Assembly (NCBI RefSeq): GCF_014642875.1 | Contig: NZ_BMJC01000007.1 | Span: forward strand, 124,001-188,000 | DNA length: 64,000 bases | Source: Puia dinghuensis | GTDB taxonomy: Bacteria > Bacteroidota > Bacteroidia > Chitinophagales > Chitinophagaceae | Reading direction: 5' to 3' | Shown: piece after piece, positions 33,620 through 41,553 of the stretch | How the letters are laid out: the number at the start of each line of letters is the position of its first letter | Numbering within the stretch: the first letter of the stretch is position 1 | Made by a program: the position numbers and the translations under genes | The notes under the pieces: generated by a model | The model's input: the letters and a program-made list of their open reading frames with translations, nothing else | Database searches by the model: none | Told to the model about the DNA's origin: nothing

Positions 33620-34553
33620 TATCTCCGCCGACATCGGCGGACTGCAGGGCGTCCTGCGGCAAGTGTATAATACGATGATCGTCCATTGCAGCGACCTCAT
33701 CGGCATCAGCAGCGCCATCGCCGGCTTCGGCACGCTGTGGTATGTCGCCGCGCACGTCTGGATGAAGATCTCCAAGGCTCAACCCGTAGAAATGGAGGCG
33801 CTATACCGGCCCTTTGCCATCGGCATCGCGATCGCGCTGTGGCCCTATGTCATCGGACTGATCAACGGAGTGATGGAGCCTACCGTAACGGGTACGGCGG
33901 CGATCTACACCGATGCCAACCAGGGGGTGGCGACGCTGTTGCAGCAAAAGGAACAGGCCCTCGAGCAAAGCAGCGACTGGCAGATGTATGTCGGGTCGAA
34001 CGGCGGCGGGAGCCTGGACAAATGGGAGGAACTGTCGGGTGAGGCCGACTCGGGGATGTTCTCCGGGCTATCCAACCGGGTGAAATTCGAGATGGCCAAG
34101 ACTGCTTATAACCTGCGCAATTCGGTGAAGGTGTGGCTATCGGAGATACTGCAGGTGCTGTACGAGGCCGCGGCGCTTTGCATCAACACGGTGCGAACGT
34201 TCTACCTGGTGATATTGGCTATACTCGGTCCGCTCGCGTTAGCCTTCTCGGTATACCGCGGGCTCGAAGACAGCATCAGCCAGTGGTTCTCACGCTACCT
34301 CCACGTCTTTCTCTGGCTACCCGTGGCCAACATCTTCGGTTCGCTGATCGCCCAGATACAACAGGAGATGATCAAGCTCGACATCGCCCAGCTGAGTGCC
34401 ACGGGGCAGACGACGTTCGGGGCTACCGATGCCGCGTACCTCGTGTTTTTGCTGATGGGCATCGTCGGGTATTTCACGGTGCCCTCGGTAACGCATTATA
34501 TCATCCGCAGCGCGGGGATGGGCGCCCGGCTATGGCGGACACGCTTAACCTAA
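33603..34553 (+). CDS. traJ: TraJ conjugation membrane protein (VirB6-like)
   Basis: 316 residues with several membrane helices: LIGISSAIAGFGTLWYVAAH, PFAIGIAIALWPYVIGLING, TVRTFYLVILAILGPLALAF and AAYLVFLLMGIVGYFTVPSV. The FYLVILAILGPLALAFSVY segment and the closing SVTHYIIRSAGMG block are typical of Bacteroidetes TraJ, the inner-membrane channel component. It starts inside the previous gene and is followed 5 bp later by traK. Confidence 0.85.
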   Translation: MVYLIDISADIGGLQGVLRQVYNTMIVHCSDLIGISSAIAGFGTLWYVAAHVWMKISKAQPVEMEALYRPFAIGIAIALWPYVIGLINGVMEPTVTGTAAIYTDANQGVATLLQQKEQALEQSSDWQMYVGSNGGGSLDKWEELSGEADSGMFSGLSNRVKFEMAKTAYNLRNSVKVWLSEILQVLYEAAALCINTVRTFYLVILAILGPLALAFSVYRGLEDSISQWFSRYLHVFLWLPVANIFGSLIAQIQQEMIKLDIAQLSATGQTTFGATDAAYLVFLLMGIVGYFTVPSVTHYIIRSAGMGARLWRTRLT

Positions 34554-34558
34554 AACGA

Positions 34559-35250
34559 ATGACTATGTTTCCAAAGACAAGAAATATTGAAACCTCTTTC
34601 CGGCATATCCGGTTGTTCACCGCTGTGGTGGTGGCGGGAAGTATGTTGTTGTGCGGCTTTGTCGTCTGGCAGTCGCTGCGCGCCGTCGGCCGCGTCCAGG
34701 ACAGGATCTACATCCTTGAGTCCGGCAAGGCGCTGGAAGCCATAGCCGCCAGCCGGCGGGAGAACATTCCCGTGGAGGCGCGGGACCATATCCGCAGCTT
34801 TCATACGGATTTCTTTTCGCTCGATCCGGACGAGAAGGTGATCACCGCAAATGTCACCAGGGCCTTGTATCTCGCCGATGGCAGCGCCCGCCGGATGTAT
34901 GAGAGCCTGCGGGAGAACGGCTATTACAGCGGCATCATCGCCGGCAATATCAGCCAGGAGATAACCATCGACAGCATCGCACTTGACATGCACAGCTATC
35001 CCATATCGCCGGCAATATCAGCCAGGAGATAACCATCGACAGCATCGCACTTGACATGCACAGCTATCCCATCTATTTCCGGTGCTATGCGACGGAGAAG
35101 ATCATCCGGCCGACGAGTATGGTTACACGCAACCTGCTCACCGAGGGCTGGCTGCGGAATACGGGCCGGAGTGATAATAATCCCCATGGGTTTCTCATCG
35201 AACGGTGGGAGATTATCGACAACCATGATTTAAAAGTTGAAACACGTTAA
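34559..35250 (+). pseudogene. traK: traK disrupted by an exact 68-bp tandem duplication
   Basis: The frame opens MTMFPKTRNIETSFRHIR with one N-terminal helix (LFTAVVVAGSMLLCGFVVW) and runs as TraK (VirB8-like) through LDPDEKVITANVTRALYLAD to ALDMHSYPI. There a 68-bp segment is repeated head to tail; because 68 is not a multiple of three, the frame shifts and stops at 35032. After the second copy the correct continuation (FRCYATEKIIRPTSM, NNPHGFLIERWEIID) appears in another frame. Removing one copy gives an uninterrupted protein of 207 residues, the normal TraK size. Loss of this component should block transfer. Confidence 0.9.
34937..35072 (+). repeat. Exact 68-bp tandem duplication
   Basis: Two head-to-tail copies, 34937-35004 and 35005-35072, both starting ATCGCCGGCAATATCAGCC and ending CAGCTATCCCAT. 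I see no difference between them, so the event is recent, or an assembly artefact, and could revert by slippage or recombination. Confidence 0.95.
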
Positions 35251-35261
35251 AATGAAAAAAT

Positions 35262-36791
35262 ATGAAACTAATCATCACCAGGCAAAAGCGAAATTTCCTC
35301 CTTTGCCTGCCCCTTATCGTCCTTCCCTTTCTTTGTCTCGTCTTCCATGTGCTTGGCGGCGGCCGCGGCAACACAAACACTGGAAGCAAGGCCGTTGGCG
35401 GACTTAATATCCAACTGCCGGCGTCGCCGTTCGATCCGGCGAAAGCTTTCCAGGATAAGTTGAAGGCTTATCAGCAGGCGGAGAGTGATTCGGCGAGGAA
35501 GGCGCAGTACCAGCGGCAGGATCCTTATCGAAGGGATAGTGTTGTAGTGGCTCATCATTCAGTGGCGGCTGCGCCACCACAGGGTGATGCCCGGGCGGAT
35601 GCGTTGTTGAGGCAGTTGGATCGCCTGCGGCAATCGGTGCATCAGCCGTCTGCGCCGGTGCGGTCAATGCCGCTTTCTCCGGTGGTGGGTGAAGTGAGTC
35701 AGCAAGAGCCAGTGGCCGACCCGCAGATCGACCGGTTGAATGCGATGCTCGACAAGGTGATCCGCATCCAGCATCCGCAGGAGCAAGCCTCACCGGCAAC
35801 TGTGGCGGCGGCTGTTGTCCGGACAACGGATGCCGTTTTGCCGGGAGATTCCACTGTCAACAGTATCGCCGCGGTGGTGACCGAAGATCAGACGCTGACG
35901 GCAGGGACGACCATTGCCCTGCGGATCGTGGATTCCATCCGGATCAACGGGCGGGTTGTGCCGGCAGGGCAGCTGGTGTATGGAACAGTGACGTTGAATG
36001 GGGACCGGTTGTCTGTACATATCGGTGCGCTGCGGGAGGGGCGGAACCTTTATCCTACCGACTGGCAGGTGTACGATCTCGATGGGTTGGCGGGCATCCA
36101 TATTCCGGGATTGCTGGGCCGGGATGTGGCCAAGCAATCGGCGGACCAGGGAGTGAGTTCGCTCAATCTTATGACCCTCGACCCGAGCCTTGGCGCGCAG
36201 GCGGCGGGTGCGGGGATACAGGCGGCTAAGACCTTCCTCGGGCGAAAAGTGCGACAGGTGCGCGTGACGGTGCGGGCGGGGTACCAGGTGTTGCTGCGGG
36301 GTGCGCGAGGCTTTCAGCCTGGACGGTTCGGTGATTGGGTGCGGCCGGTGGCCGATAGCAGCCTGTTGGCACCCGATGGGCAACCGGCGGGGCCTGTACT
36401 CGAGCGCTGTCGAACCGGGGGGGTGGAGCTGCGGCTGCGGGAGATCAGGATCGCCGGCTCCTGTCTGTGGTTCGGCCTGGAATGGGTGAACCGGTCCCCC
36501 ATTGGATATACGCCGGCGTATGTGCGGTGGACGGTCCGCGACCGGCGGGCTTTCCGGCGAACGGCCTTGCAGGAGGAGCCACTGGCGCCGATGAGCCAAT
36601 TGGAGCTGCCGTCGGTTGACCAGGATTCGGTGCGGTGCAGCTGGGTGGGGTTCAGACCGTTTGCGCTAGCGAAGGATAAGGAGCTGATACTGGAAGCGGG
36701 TGAGAAGGGTGGGGGAAGGACCCTGCAGCTGACGATTCAATCCAAACAAATCTTAAAAGCGAAAACAGATGCAAAAGCCAGCCGATTATAA
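35262..36791 (+). CDS. traM: TraM conjugation protein fused to a TraN (DUF4138) C-terminal domain
   Basis: 509 residues. N-terminal helix (FLLCLPLIVLPFLCLVFHVL), a Pro/Gln-rich periplasmic linker, and a TraM core (TTIALRIVDSIRINGRVVPA, GTVTLNGDRLSVHI, GLLGRDVAKQSADQGVSSLN) ending in VRQVRVTVRAGYQVLLR, the usual TraM C-terminus (VirB10-like). The frame then continues for about 160 residues that look like the end of TraN: LRLREIRIAGSCLWFGLEWV, NRSPIGYTPAYVRWTVRDRR, FRRTALQEEPL, ALAKDKELILEAGEKGGGR. TraN is normally a separate outer-membrane-associated (VirB9-like) protein of about 300 residues. Joining both in one chain, with the front of TraN missing, is unusual. Confidence 0.8.
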   Translation: MKLIITRQKRNFLLCLPLIVLPFLCLVFHVLGGGRGNTNTGSKAVGGLNIQLPASPFDPAKAFQDKLKAYQQAESDSARKAQYQRQDPYRRDSVVVAHHSVAAAPPQGDARADALLRQLDRLRQSVHQPSAPVRSMPLSPVVGEVSQQEPVADPQIDRLNAMLDKVIRIQHPQEQASPATVAAAVVRTTDAVLPGDSTVNSIAAVVTEDQTLTAGTTIALRIVDSIRINGRVVPAGQLVYGTVTLNGDRLSVHIGALREGRNLYPTDWQVYDLDGLAGIHIPGLLGRDVAKQSADQGVSSLNLMTLDPSLGAQAAGAGIQAAKTFLGRKVRQVRVTVRAGYQVLLRGARGFQPGRFGDWVRPVADSSLLAPDGQPAGPVLERCRTGGVELRLREIRIAGSCLWFGLEWVNRSPIGYTPAYVRWTVRDRRAFRRTALQEEPLAPMSQLELPSVDQDSVRCSWVGFRPFALAKDKELILEAGEKGGGRTLQLTIQSKQILKAKTDAKASRL

Positions 36792-37131
36792 GCGCCCGGA
36801 GGTGCGCGTCCGGTATAGCGTTGAGGAGTTCCATCGACTGAAGTTGGGCTATGCCCGGACGACCTGTAATACCCTCGGCGGCTATGTCCGTAAAGTGTCC
36901 CTGGGACAGCCGGTAGAGATTGTCCACCGCAATAAATCCTTCGATGACTTTGTCGGAGAGATCGTATTGCTTCGAAAGGAAATGGCAGCGCTCCGGCAGG
37001 ACCACCGGCTTTCGCCGGGTGAACAGGCGCAGCTGGTGCTGCTGCATCAAAAAATTCAGACCACCATCGATAAAATCGTACAACTATGCATGCAAATGTC
37101 CAATCAAGCCCCAGCATCGCAAAAACGCTGA
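36769..37131 (+). CDS. mobA: Mobilisation accessory (relaxosome) protein
   Basis: 120 residues with a ribbon-helix-helix-like start (RPEVRVRYSVEEFHRLKLGY), NTLGGYVRKVSLGQPVEIVH and a helical C-terminus (FVGEIVLLRKEMAALRQD), the pattern of small relaxosome proteins (MobA of CTnDOT; also named MobC, PF05713). It binds the transfer origin and helps the relaxase. It overlaps traM by 23 bp and the relaxase by 46 bp. Confidence 0.82.
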   Translation: MQKPADYKRPEVRVRYSVEEFHRLKLGYARTTCNTLGGYVRKVSLGQPVEIVHRNKSFDDFVGEIVLLRKEMAALRQDHRLSPGEQAQLVLLHQKIQTTIDKIVQLCMQMSNQAPASQKR

Positions 37132-38150
37132 ACTATCACGAACAAAAGATGAGCGAGCGGGTTGCGGAATGCATCGCGGCGGAGAATTTCGTTAAGGATA
37201 GGCAGTCGCTTACCCGGGAGGATATTGAATATTCTTTTAAACAGCGGCTCTCGCTGCATGATACCATTCAAAAGCCCGTGTTTCATCCGGCACTACAGTT
37301 TGGCAAAGGAGAGAAGATTGCCGACGCTACCCTGGCGGCGATCGGGCGGGAGTATATGGAGGGGATGGGTTTTGGCGATCAACCTTATCTTATCTACCGG
37401 CATAGCGATGCACCCCGGACGCATGTCCACTTGGTCAGTCCTAAGATCGACCGCGAGGGTGAGATCATCACCATCACCAAGGAGCTCTTACAGCGGAGCC
37501 AAGAATTGACGCGAGCATTGGAACGAAAGTATGGATTGCAGACCGAATACGGCGAGCGGCATGCGGCCATGAGCCAGGTGCTGGATGAGGTGATCCCCTA
37601 CTATAGCTACACCAACCTGGGTGAATTGAATGCCGTTCTGCGGCTGCATCATATGGAAGTCAACCGGGGAAAGGAGGGGACGCTCACCTGGCGAAAGAGG
37701 GGCCTCCATTATCATATCCTGAATGCCGACGGAGTGCCCGAACGGGAGTATTACCCGGCCCGGCGGTTTAGCGTGCGGCCTACGCTGACCAACCTGGAGA
37801 AGAGGTTCGTGGAAAACCAATCAGCACGCGAACGGCACCGGAGCTCCCTGACCAGCCTGATCGATTATGCGCTGACGGGGAAGCCACTCAGCCTGGAAGC
37901 GTTGAAGCAGGCGCTGGCGAAGCGTCAGGTGAGTGTAGTGGTGCGCGAGGAAAAGGAGGCCGGCCGGCAGGTGTGGTTTGTCGATCAGCTGAATAAGACG
38001 GTCTTCGAAGGGGATTCGCTGGGTCGGGAATATTCGCTTGCGGCGCTGGAGAAGCGGCTGGTGCCGGAGGAAACCTATCGGCAGCAAATTCAACAACGAG
38101 TGCAGGAACAAAACCAACGGCAAAACCACCGTTATGGGCATTCACATTAA
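37086..38150 (+). CDS. mobB: Relaxase/mobilisation nuclease (MobB-like)
   Basis: 354 residues. LNYHEQK with Y17 is the probable catalytic Tyr; HPALQFGKGEKI corresponds to the 'HISLNF' strand; PYLIYRHSDAPRTHVHLVS gives the metal-binding His residues (H106, H113, H115). This is the Bacteroides MobB relaxase family, which nicks oriT and leads DNA into the recipient. It overlaps the accessory gene, so the two are translated together. The C-terminal half is charged and helical. Confidence 0.88.
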   Translation: MHANVQSSPSIAKTLNYHEQKMSERVAECIAAENFVKDRQSLTREDIEYSFKQRLSLHDTIQKPVFHPALQFGKGEKIADATLAAIGREYMEGMGFGDQPYLIYRHSDAPRTHVHLVSPKIDREGEIITITKELLQRSQELTRALERKYGLQTEYGERHAAMSQVLDEVIPYYSYTNLGELNAVLRLHHMEVNRGKEGTLTWRKRGLHYHILNADGVPEREYYPARRFSVRPTLTNLEKRFVENQSARERHRSSLTSLIDYALTGKPLSLEALKQALAKRQVSVVVREEKEAGRQVWFVDQLNKTVFEGDSLGREYSLAALEKRLVPEETYRQQIQQRVQEQNQRQNHRYGHSH

Positions 38151-38162
38151 AAACTTGTAACT

Positions 38163-40115
38163 ATGCATTCTTCCTATAAGGATATTACGCAGTTGAGCTT
38201 AGTCATCAGCATTGCCTTGCTGGGGCTGCACTTTTATTATACCGGTTATTGGGCCTTCGACCAATGGGGCTATACCAGCCGGATCAGCGACCGGATCTTG
38301 CAGGCGGTGCATGATACCGGGGTGCTCGAGGGAGTGAGCTGTCACTTTCTTGTCGTATTCTTTCTTGCGCTTTCGTTGACTGGAACGCCGGCCACCAAGA
38401 GCCCGGCCGTTTCGTTGCGCAGCTGTCTTGTCTATGTTGGGATAGGCGCCGTGTTGTTTTGTGGTAGTCTGCTGCTTTTTGCGCGGGCGGGCGACCCGAT
38501 GACGACGATCGTCTGGTATATGTTGTTGAAGACGGTCGGCTATGGACTCTTGCTGACGGGAGGCAGCCGGCTCCGGCGGCTGTTGCGGGTGCCCTGGGCC
38601 AGGAATGATCCGTTTGGGCGGAAATCGTCGGGCTTTCCGCAGGAACAACGGAAGATCGACTATGGCCTCGCACTGCATCTCCGGGCGGAGCATACCTTCA
38701 ACGGCAAGACCATGTCGAGCTGGGTCAACCTGCTCAATCCCCGGCGGGGGATATTGATCCTGGGCGGTCCGGGATCGGGGAAATCGCGCTTTATCATCGA
38801 GCCGCTGATCCGGCAGCTGATGGAAAAGAAGACAGCCATCTTCCTTTACGATTTCAAATATCCTGCGCTGACGGGGCTGGTCTACCGGCATTTCCAGGCC
38901 AACCGTGGAGGATATCCGCCGCGGACGAAGTTCTATTGTATCCAGTTCAACGATCTTTCCCGCAGCCACCGCTGCAACCTCCTGGCGCCGGCCACGCTCG
39001 AGACAGTGAACGATGCCCTGGGTGTTGCCCAGACGGTGTTGCTCAGCCTGAACAAGACCTGGATCGACCGGCAGGGTGAATTCTTTGTCGAGTCGGCGGT
39101 GAATTTCCTTGGCGCACTGATCTGGTTCCTGCGCCAATACCGGGATGGCTGCTATTGTACCCTGCCCCATGCGATCGAACTGGCGCAGACACCCTATGAA
39201 CGGCTGTTTCCGATGTTAGCGGCGGAACCGGAGATAGAGTCGTTGATCATGCCGTTCCAGCAAGCCTATGACAACAAGAGCTTCGAGATGCTGGACAGCC
39301 AGGTGTCGACGGCGCGGATAGCGCTGAGCCGACTGTCGTCGCCTGATCTGTATTATATCCTTACGGGCAATGATCTGAGCCTGGAGATCAACGATCCGGC
39401 GGCGCCGAAGATCCTTTGCCTGGGAGGCGACCCCGCGCGGCAGGAGGCGTTGGGGCCGATCCTTTCCCTGTACATCGACCGGCTGAACCGGCTTTGTAAC
39501 CAGCCGGGCCGTTATCCCTGTGCGCTGGTCTGTGACGAGTTTGCTACGGTGCGAGCCTACAGCATGACGACCACTATCGCGACGGGGCGGAGTAATGACA
39601 TTATTCCTGTTCTTGCCGTTCAGGACCTCAGCCAGCTGCGGACGCGGTATACCCGGAATGAGGCGGAGACTTTCCTCAACATCTCCGGCAACTTGCTGTG
39701 CGGGCAGGTAGGCGGGGAAACGGCGCGGTGGGTGAGCGAGCGGTTTCCGCCTATTCAACGGCAACTCAGTAGCGTTACGGCGTACAGCAGTGACACTTCA
39801 GAGAATATTTCCCTGCAGTGGGAGCCTACTGTGACGCCGGCGACGATTGCGGGGCTTTCGTCGGGGGAGTTCGTGGGGATACTGTCCGACGAGCCGGGTA
39901 GAGAGCTGGAGCTGAAGGCTTTTCATGGGCGGTTGGTACGGGAAGGGGATGGCGCGGCGGCCGCGGGCTTGCAGGGGCAGGCGAGGGTGGTCGCACCGGG
40001 ACAGTTGCCGGTGGTTCGGGCAGTGGATGAAAAGGCCGTCCGGCTGCAGTTCGAGCAGGTGCGCAGGGAGGTACAGGGGCTGGTGGTGGAGGCGCTGAAG
40101 ACGTTGCCAGCCTGA
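38163..40115 (+). CDS. mobC: Type IV coupling protein (VirD4/TraD-type ATPase)
   Basis: 650 residues with three or four N-terminal membrane helices in the first 135 residues, then an ATPase: Walker A GGPGSGKS with K207, SRFIIEPLIRQL, LYDFKYPALTGLVY, and Walker B ALVCDEFATV with D458/E459, followed by PVLAVQDLSQLRTRY. It links the relaxase-DNA complex to the mating channel. In CTnDOT nomenclature this is MobC. It lies 12 bp after the relaxase gene and is the last gene of the transfer operon. Confidence 0.9.
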   Translation: MHSSYKDITQLSLVISIALLGLHFYYTGYWAFDQWGYTSRISDRILQAVHDTGVLEGVSCHFLVVFFLALSLTGTPATKSPAVSLRSCLVYVGIGAVLFCGSLLLFARAGDPMTTIVWYMLLKTVGYGLLLTGGSRLRRLLRVPWARNDPFGRKSSGFPQEQRKIDYGLALHLRAEHTFNGKTMSSWVNLLNPRRGILILGGPGSGKSRFIIEPLIRQLMEKKTAIFLYDFKYPALTGLVYRHFQANRGGYPPRTKFYCIQFNDLSRSHRCNLLAPATLETVNDALGVAQTVLLSLNKTWIDRQGEFFVESAVNFLGALIWFLRQYRDGCYCTLPHAIELAQTPYERLFPMLAAEPEIESLIMPFQQAYDNKSFEMLDSQVSTARIALSRLSSPDLYYILTGNDLSLEINDPAAPKILCLGGDPARQEALGPILSLYIDRLNRLCNQPGRYPCALVCDEFATVRAYSMTTTIATGRSNDIIPVLAVQDLSQLRTRYTRNEAETFLNISGNLLCGQVGGETARWVSERFPPIQRQLSSVTAYSSDTSENISLQWEPTVTPATIAGLSSGEFVGILSDEPGRELELKAFHGRLVREGDGAAAAGLQGQARVVAPGQLPVVRAVDEKAVRLQFEQVRREVQGLVVEALKTLPA

Positions 40116-40159
40116 GTATTCCGCCATGGCCCTGTGATCATTCTTCGGTGGCCAGACGA

Positions 40160-40429
40160 TCAATCCGCCATCGCCATCAGATCGGCATTCTCCTGCTCGT
40201 AGTGTTTTGAAATAAAGGAAATACGGAAGCGCCCTTCTTCATTATAATAATACGTACCCCGGTTACGTGAGAATTTGATGGGCGCTCCCATTTCCTTTAG
40301 CATTTTGAGGTAGTCGTACAGGCTGCGTTCGGAGATGCCGATCTTTTGCGCGCAGTTGGCGGGGGTTCCGGTGCTCTTGAGATGGATGAGATAGTCGAGC
40401 CGGATAAGGCGGTGTAATAAGGACTTCAT
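40160..40429 (-). CDS. Small helix-turn-helix regulator (HTH_11/DeoR-like)
   Basis: 89 residues from ATG 40429 (MKSLLHRLIRLDYLIHLKST). Winged-helix-like HTH GTPANCAQKIGISERSLYDYLKMLKEMGA, then PIKFSRNRGTYYYNEEGRFR as the wing. Longer starts lack family similarity. It converges on the coupling-protein gene and probably belongs to the conjugative segment. Confidence 0.7.
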   Translation of the reverse strand: MKSLLHRLIRLDYLIHLKSTGTPANCAQKIGISERSLYDYLKMLKEMGAPIKFSRNRGTYYYNEEGRFRISFISKHYEQENADLMAMAD

Positions 40430-40857
40430 GGCAATATGGTTTTTGCTTTTATGGATAGAACGAATACACTTTTGCTGCGCTGCTAACCGAGAGAGATGTA
40501 GAGTTGATCCTTTCAAAGCTGAGTGCCATCGGCTTCACCGGCGGAGGGGAACTGCCTGGAATCCGGCAGATCCCCTTTTTTCCGGTTGATTATATATGGG
40601 ATGCTGCGAACCAGGGCCTTAGGAATGTATGGAGAGATTCCTGTTGTGTGCGGGAGTAAGTTACGACGCCGGGAGGGGAGGGGGCAAATTTTGTTGGTGC
40701 ACTAAAAACAGTTTTTTGTGTACAAAACGGCGGAAAATTCGTAACTTGAATCTTATCAGCCACTTTAGACCTTTCGTCCGGCCATCCCTATTGCATGATG
40801 ATTTTCAAACTCTAACAACCTGTAGATAAGTGGTCTGGAAAGATCGCTTACCCAAGA
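40430..40857. other. Gene-free region upstream of the ECF sigma factor
   Basis: About 430 bp with no credible coding frame. Its right part (about 40656-40723) carries a segment repeated at 46835-46902. It must contain the sigma-factor promoter and probably the right border of the conjugative segment; I see no recognisable att repeat. Confidence 0.5.
40656..40723 (+). repeat. Dispersed intergenic repeat, copy 1
   Basis: TAAGTTAC, then GCAAATTTTGT-GGTGCACTAAA-ACAG--TTTTGT--AC, matching 46835-46902 in the same orientation. TTTG and a TTTTTTG spaced by 21 bp resemble the Bacteroidota -33/-7 promoter boxes, though the TA of the -7 box is missing. Here it points towards the sigma-factor gene. Confidence 0.55.
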
Positions 40858-41442
40858 ATGAAAACAACTACTCAAGGCGATGATTGGTTCCTCCTTTTCC
40901 GGGAAGGAGACAAGAATGCATTTCGGGAAGTATTCGAGCGATACTATCGCCCGATAAGTTATTTTGCGCTTAAGATCCTAAGGGATAATACTTATGCGGA
41001 AGATATTGTAAGTGAAACTTTTCGAAAGGCCTGGGATCGAAAGGATAAATTCGCCACCCCCCGCCATCTGGAGAACTTCCTTTATCTCGTTACGCGCAAT
41101 GCCTGCATTTCTTACTTACGTGGGGACAGGGTAAATCAATCTACTACCCGGGAATGGATACGGATGGCGGAAGACAATGAACGAGCTGACTCGTCCATAG
41201 ATCTGGAGCGTGTCCAGACAAAGTTGATGGAGGTCATTTTCCAGAAGTTGCAAGGATTACCTGGTGGCGAGGTAATCCGGATGTCCTATTTAGAAGGAAA
41301 AAGCACCCGGGAAATAGCCTCAGAACTTAGGATGACAGAAAATAATGTCTACATTATTAAATCCCGATCGCTAAAGGTGCTCCGTACGATGCTTACCAAG
41401 AATGAGTGGATGTTCTTTGTGCTCATCTTTATGCAGTGGTAA
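40858..41442 (+). CDS. ECF-type RNA polymerase sigma factor
   Basis: 194 residues. Region 2 (DWFLLFREGDKNAFREVFER, DNTYAEDIVSETFRKAWDRK, LENFLYLVTRNACISYLR) and region 4 (EVIRMSYLEGKSTREIASEL, RMTENNVYIIKSRSLKVLRT) are complete. In Bacteroidota such factors usually sit beside a FecR anti-sigma and a SusC gene. Here no FecR follows; the only FecR is about 17 kb away. The next gene is the GH116 enzyme. Confidence 0.88.
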   Translation: MKTTTQGDDWFLLFREGDKNAFREVFERYYRPISYFALKILRDNTYAEDIVSETFRKAWDRKDKFATPRHLENFLYLVTRNACISYLRGDRVNQSTTREWIRMAEDNERADSSIDLERVQTKLMEVIFQKLQGLPGGEVIRMSYLEGKSTREIASELRMTENNVYIIKSRSLKVLRTMLTKNEWMFFVLIFMQW

Positions 41443-41553
41443 GATTCAATTCTTTACAAGTTGGGCAAGCGGATCACCGCATTTATTCTGCATTGAAAGA
41501 ATCTATCTTCCAATGCGTACTAGACTAAAAATTACTCCTTTTAAGGGCATACC

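Noticed and set aside
34133-35032. A 299-codon + strand frame
   Set aside because: It runs out of frame through the end of traJ and then enters the real traK frame; only the part from 34559 has family similarity.
40430-40857. Attachment site at the right border of the conjugative segment
   Set aside because: No sequence here has a visible direct-repeat partner near 27-28.6 kb; the only repeat partners the 46.8-kb intergenic copy.
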